A stretch of 64,000 nucleotides of DNA from Pseudomonas alcaliphila JAB1 (GTDB lineage: Bacteria > Pseudomonadota > Gammaproteobacteria > Pseudomonadales > Pseudomonadaceae): NCBI RefSeq assembly GCF_001941865.1, contig NZ_CP016162.1, positions 3,471,501-3,535,500 of the forward strand, given 5' to 3'. The notes under the pieces are model-generated. The model saw only the letters and a program-made list of their open reading frames with translations, was not told the origin of the DNA and ran no database searches. Position 1 is the stretch's first letter. Every line of letters starts with the position of its first letter. Made by a program: the position numbers and the translations under genes. Of the stretch, positions 62,946 through 64,000 are shown piece by piece.

Positions 62946-64000
62946 ATGTCACTGACCTCCCCCTGGCGTGCCGACTTCCCCGGCATTCTCGCCCTCGCAG
63001 CCGAAGGCCAGACCTACCTGGACAGCGCCGCCACCGCGCAGAAACCGCAGGCGGTGCTGGACGCCCTGCTCGGCTACCTGGCCAGCGGCGTGGCCAATGT
63101 GCATCGTGCCCAGCACCTGCCAGGTGAACGTGCCACCCGCGCCTTCGAGGCCACACGTAGCAAGGCCGCGCAGTGGCTGAATGCGGCCAGCAGCGATGAG
63201 ATCATCTTTACCCGCGGCAGCACCGAATCACTCAACCTGCTGGCCTATGGTCTGGAGCATCTGCTGCAGCCGGGCGAGCAAATCGTCATCAGCGCGCTGG
63301 AGCACCACGCCAATCTGCTGCCCTGGCAGCAACTGGCCAAGCGCCGCAATCTCGAGTTGGTGGTATTGCCGCTGGATCACACCGGCAGCATCGATCTGCA
63401 GCAAGCGGCTCGGCTGATCGGCCCGCGCACCCGCCTGCTGGCGGTGTCGCAGCTGTCCAACGTGCTTGGCCGCTGGCAACCGCTTGCCGAGCTGCTGGCC
63501 CTGGCACGTGCGCAAGGCGCATTCAGCGTGGTCGACGGCGCGCAGGGTGCGGTGCATGGTCGCCACGATCTGCAGGCGCTGGGCTGTGATTTCTACGTGT
63601 GCTCGTCACATAAGCTCTACGGCCCGGATGGCGTCGGCCTGCTGTATGGCCGCCGCGAAGCGTTGGGCAAATTGCAGCACTGGCAATTCGGCGGTGAGAT
63701 GGTGCTCGATGCCGACTACCAGAGCGCGCGCTTTCGCCCTGCTCCATTGGGTTTCGAGGCCGGCACACCAGCGATTTCAGCGGTCATAGCCCTGGGCGCA
63801 GCACTGGACTGGCTAAACGGGCTGGATCACACCGCCGTGGCACATCATGAAGCGGCCCTGCATGCCGAACTGCTGGCCGGCCTGCAAAGCCGCAACGGCG
63901 TGCGTCTGCTCGGCGAGCCGCAACTGGCGCTGGCCAGTTTCTGCGTCAACGGCGTGCATAACGCCGACCTGGCTCACCTGCTCAGCGAACAGGGCATCGC
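62946..64000 (+). CDS. csdA: Cysteine desulfurase CsdA (3' end outside the window)
   Basis: PLP-dependent removal of sulfur from cysteine, class V aminotransferase family (SufS/CsdA group). The 351 codons present begin MSLTSPWRADFPGILALAAEGQTYLDSAATAQKP and include ISALEHHANLLPWQQLA, the VVDGAQGAVHG PLP-ring motif and the PLP lysine in CSSHKLYGPDGVGLLYG. The frame is open to the last base, so about 50 residues with the catalytic Cys loop lie beyond the edge. csdA follows dapD in P. aeruginosa as well. Confidence 0.93.
   Translation, partial: MSLTSPWRADFPGILALAAEGQTYLDSAATAQKPQAVLDALLGYLASGVANVHRAQHLPGERATRAFEATRSKAAQWLNAASSDEIIFTRGSTESLNLLAYGLEHLLQPGEQIVISALEHHANLLPWQQLAKRRNLELVVLPLDHTGSIDLQQAARLIGPRTRLLAVSQLSNVLGRWQPLAELLALARAQGAFSVVDGAQGAVHGRHDLQALGCDFYVCSSHKLYGPDGVGLLYGRREALGKLQHWQFGGEMVLDADYQSARFRPAPLGFEAGTPAISAVIALGAALDWLNGLDHTAVAHHEAALHAELLAGLQSRNGVRLLGEPQLALASFCVNGVHNADLAHLLSEQGI

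Overview
This 64-kb window is chromosomal backbone of a gammaproteobacterium of the genus Pseudomonas. The evidence is high GC with strong third-position GC bias, proteins that read as close relatives of P. aeruginosa proteins, and a gene order from about 12.2 kb to the right edge that matches, from memory, the P. aeruginosa recX/recA to csdA region. The exact species cannot be fixed from sequence alone. The P. mendocina/P. oleovorans group is my guess from the repeat families and synteny. I found 57 protein genes (one broken, one cut by the window edge), one small RNA gene (rsmZ), candidate structured mRNA leaders for rmf and rpsB, and several intergenic repeat families. I see no rRNA, tRNA, CRISPR array, prophage, IS element or classical defence island.

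Layout. 1-12.1 kb: an AT-rich flank, a dGTPase, a FUSC-type membrane protein, a large membrane-bound HD-GYP sensor, then yggL, dacB (PBP4), rlmKL, rmf, pyrD and a DUF2835 gene. 12.2-19.5 kb: an uncharacterised protein, recX-recA behind a LexA box, a CinA-type amidase, a damaged BdlA-like PAS/MCP gene, mutS and fdxA. 19.5-26 kb: the stationary-phase cluster rsmZ-rpoS-nlpD-(DUF368)-pcm-surE-truD-ispF, all on the minus strand, with a perfect GacA-type palindrome ahead of rsmZ. 26-29.7 kb: a glutathione-dependent formaldehyde detoxification module (fghA, adhC, divergent LysR regulator) and a small HPF/RaiA-like gene.

29.7-56.1 kb is an unbroken minus-strand run of core genes. In transcription order these are rpsB-tsf, pyrH-frr-uppS-cdsA-dxr-rseP-bamA-skp-lpxD-fabZ-lpxA-lpxB-rnhB-dnaE-accA-tilS-pyrG-kdsA-eno-ftsB-ispD. 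It couples translation, UMP/CTP supply, phospholipid, isoprenoid, lipid A and Kdo synthesis with outer-membrane assembly and replication. 56.4-64 kb returns to the plus strand with map, glnD, dapC, an ArsC/YffB-like gene, dapD and the 5' part of csdA, which joins nitrogen sensing to lysine/diaminopimelate synthesis.

The coding content is mostly ordinary housekeeping and I did not find a convincing undescribed multi-gene system. The points most worth a second look are non-coding or degenerative. They are a 136-bp MITE-like element with perfect 14-bp terminal inverted repeats and a rearranged relative near eno, other inverted-repeat families whose arms sometimes contain host stop codons, heavily folded leaders before rmf and rpsB, a hairpin directly in front of ispF, and the out-of-frame internal deletion in the BdlA-like gene.
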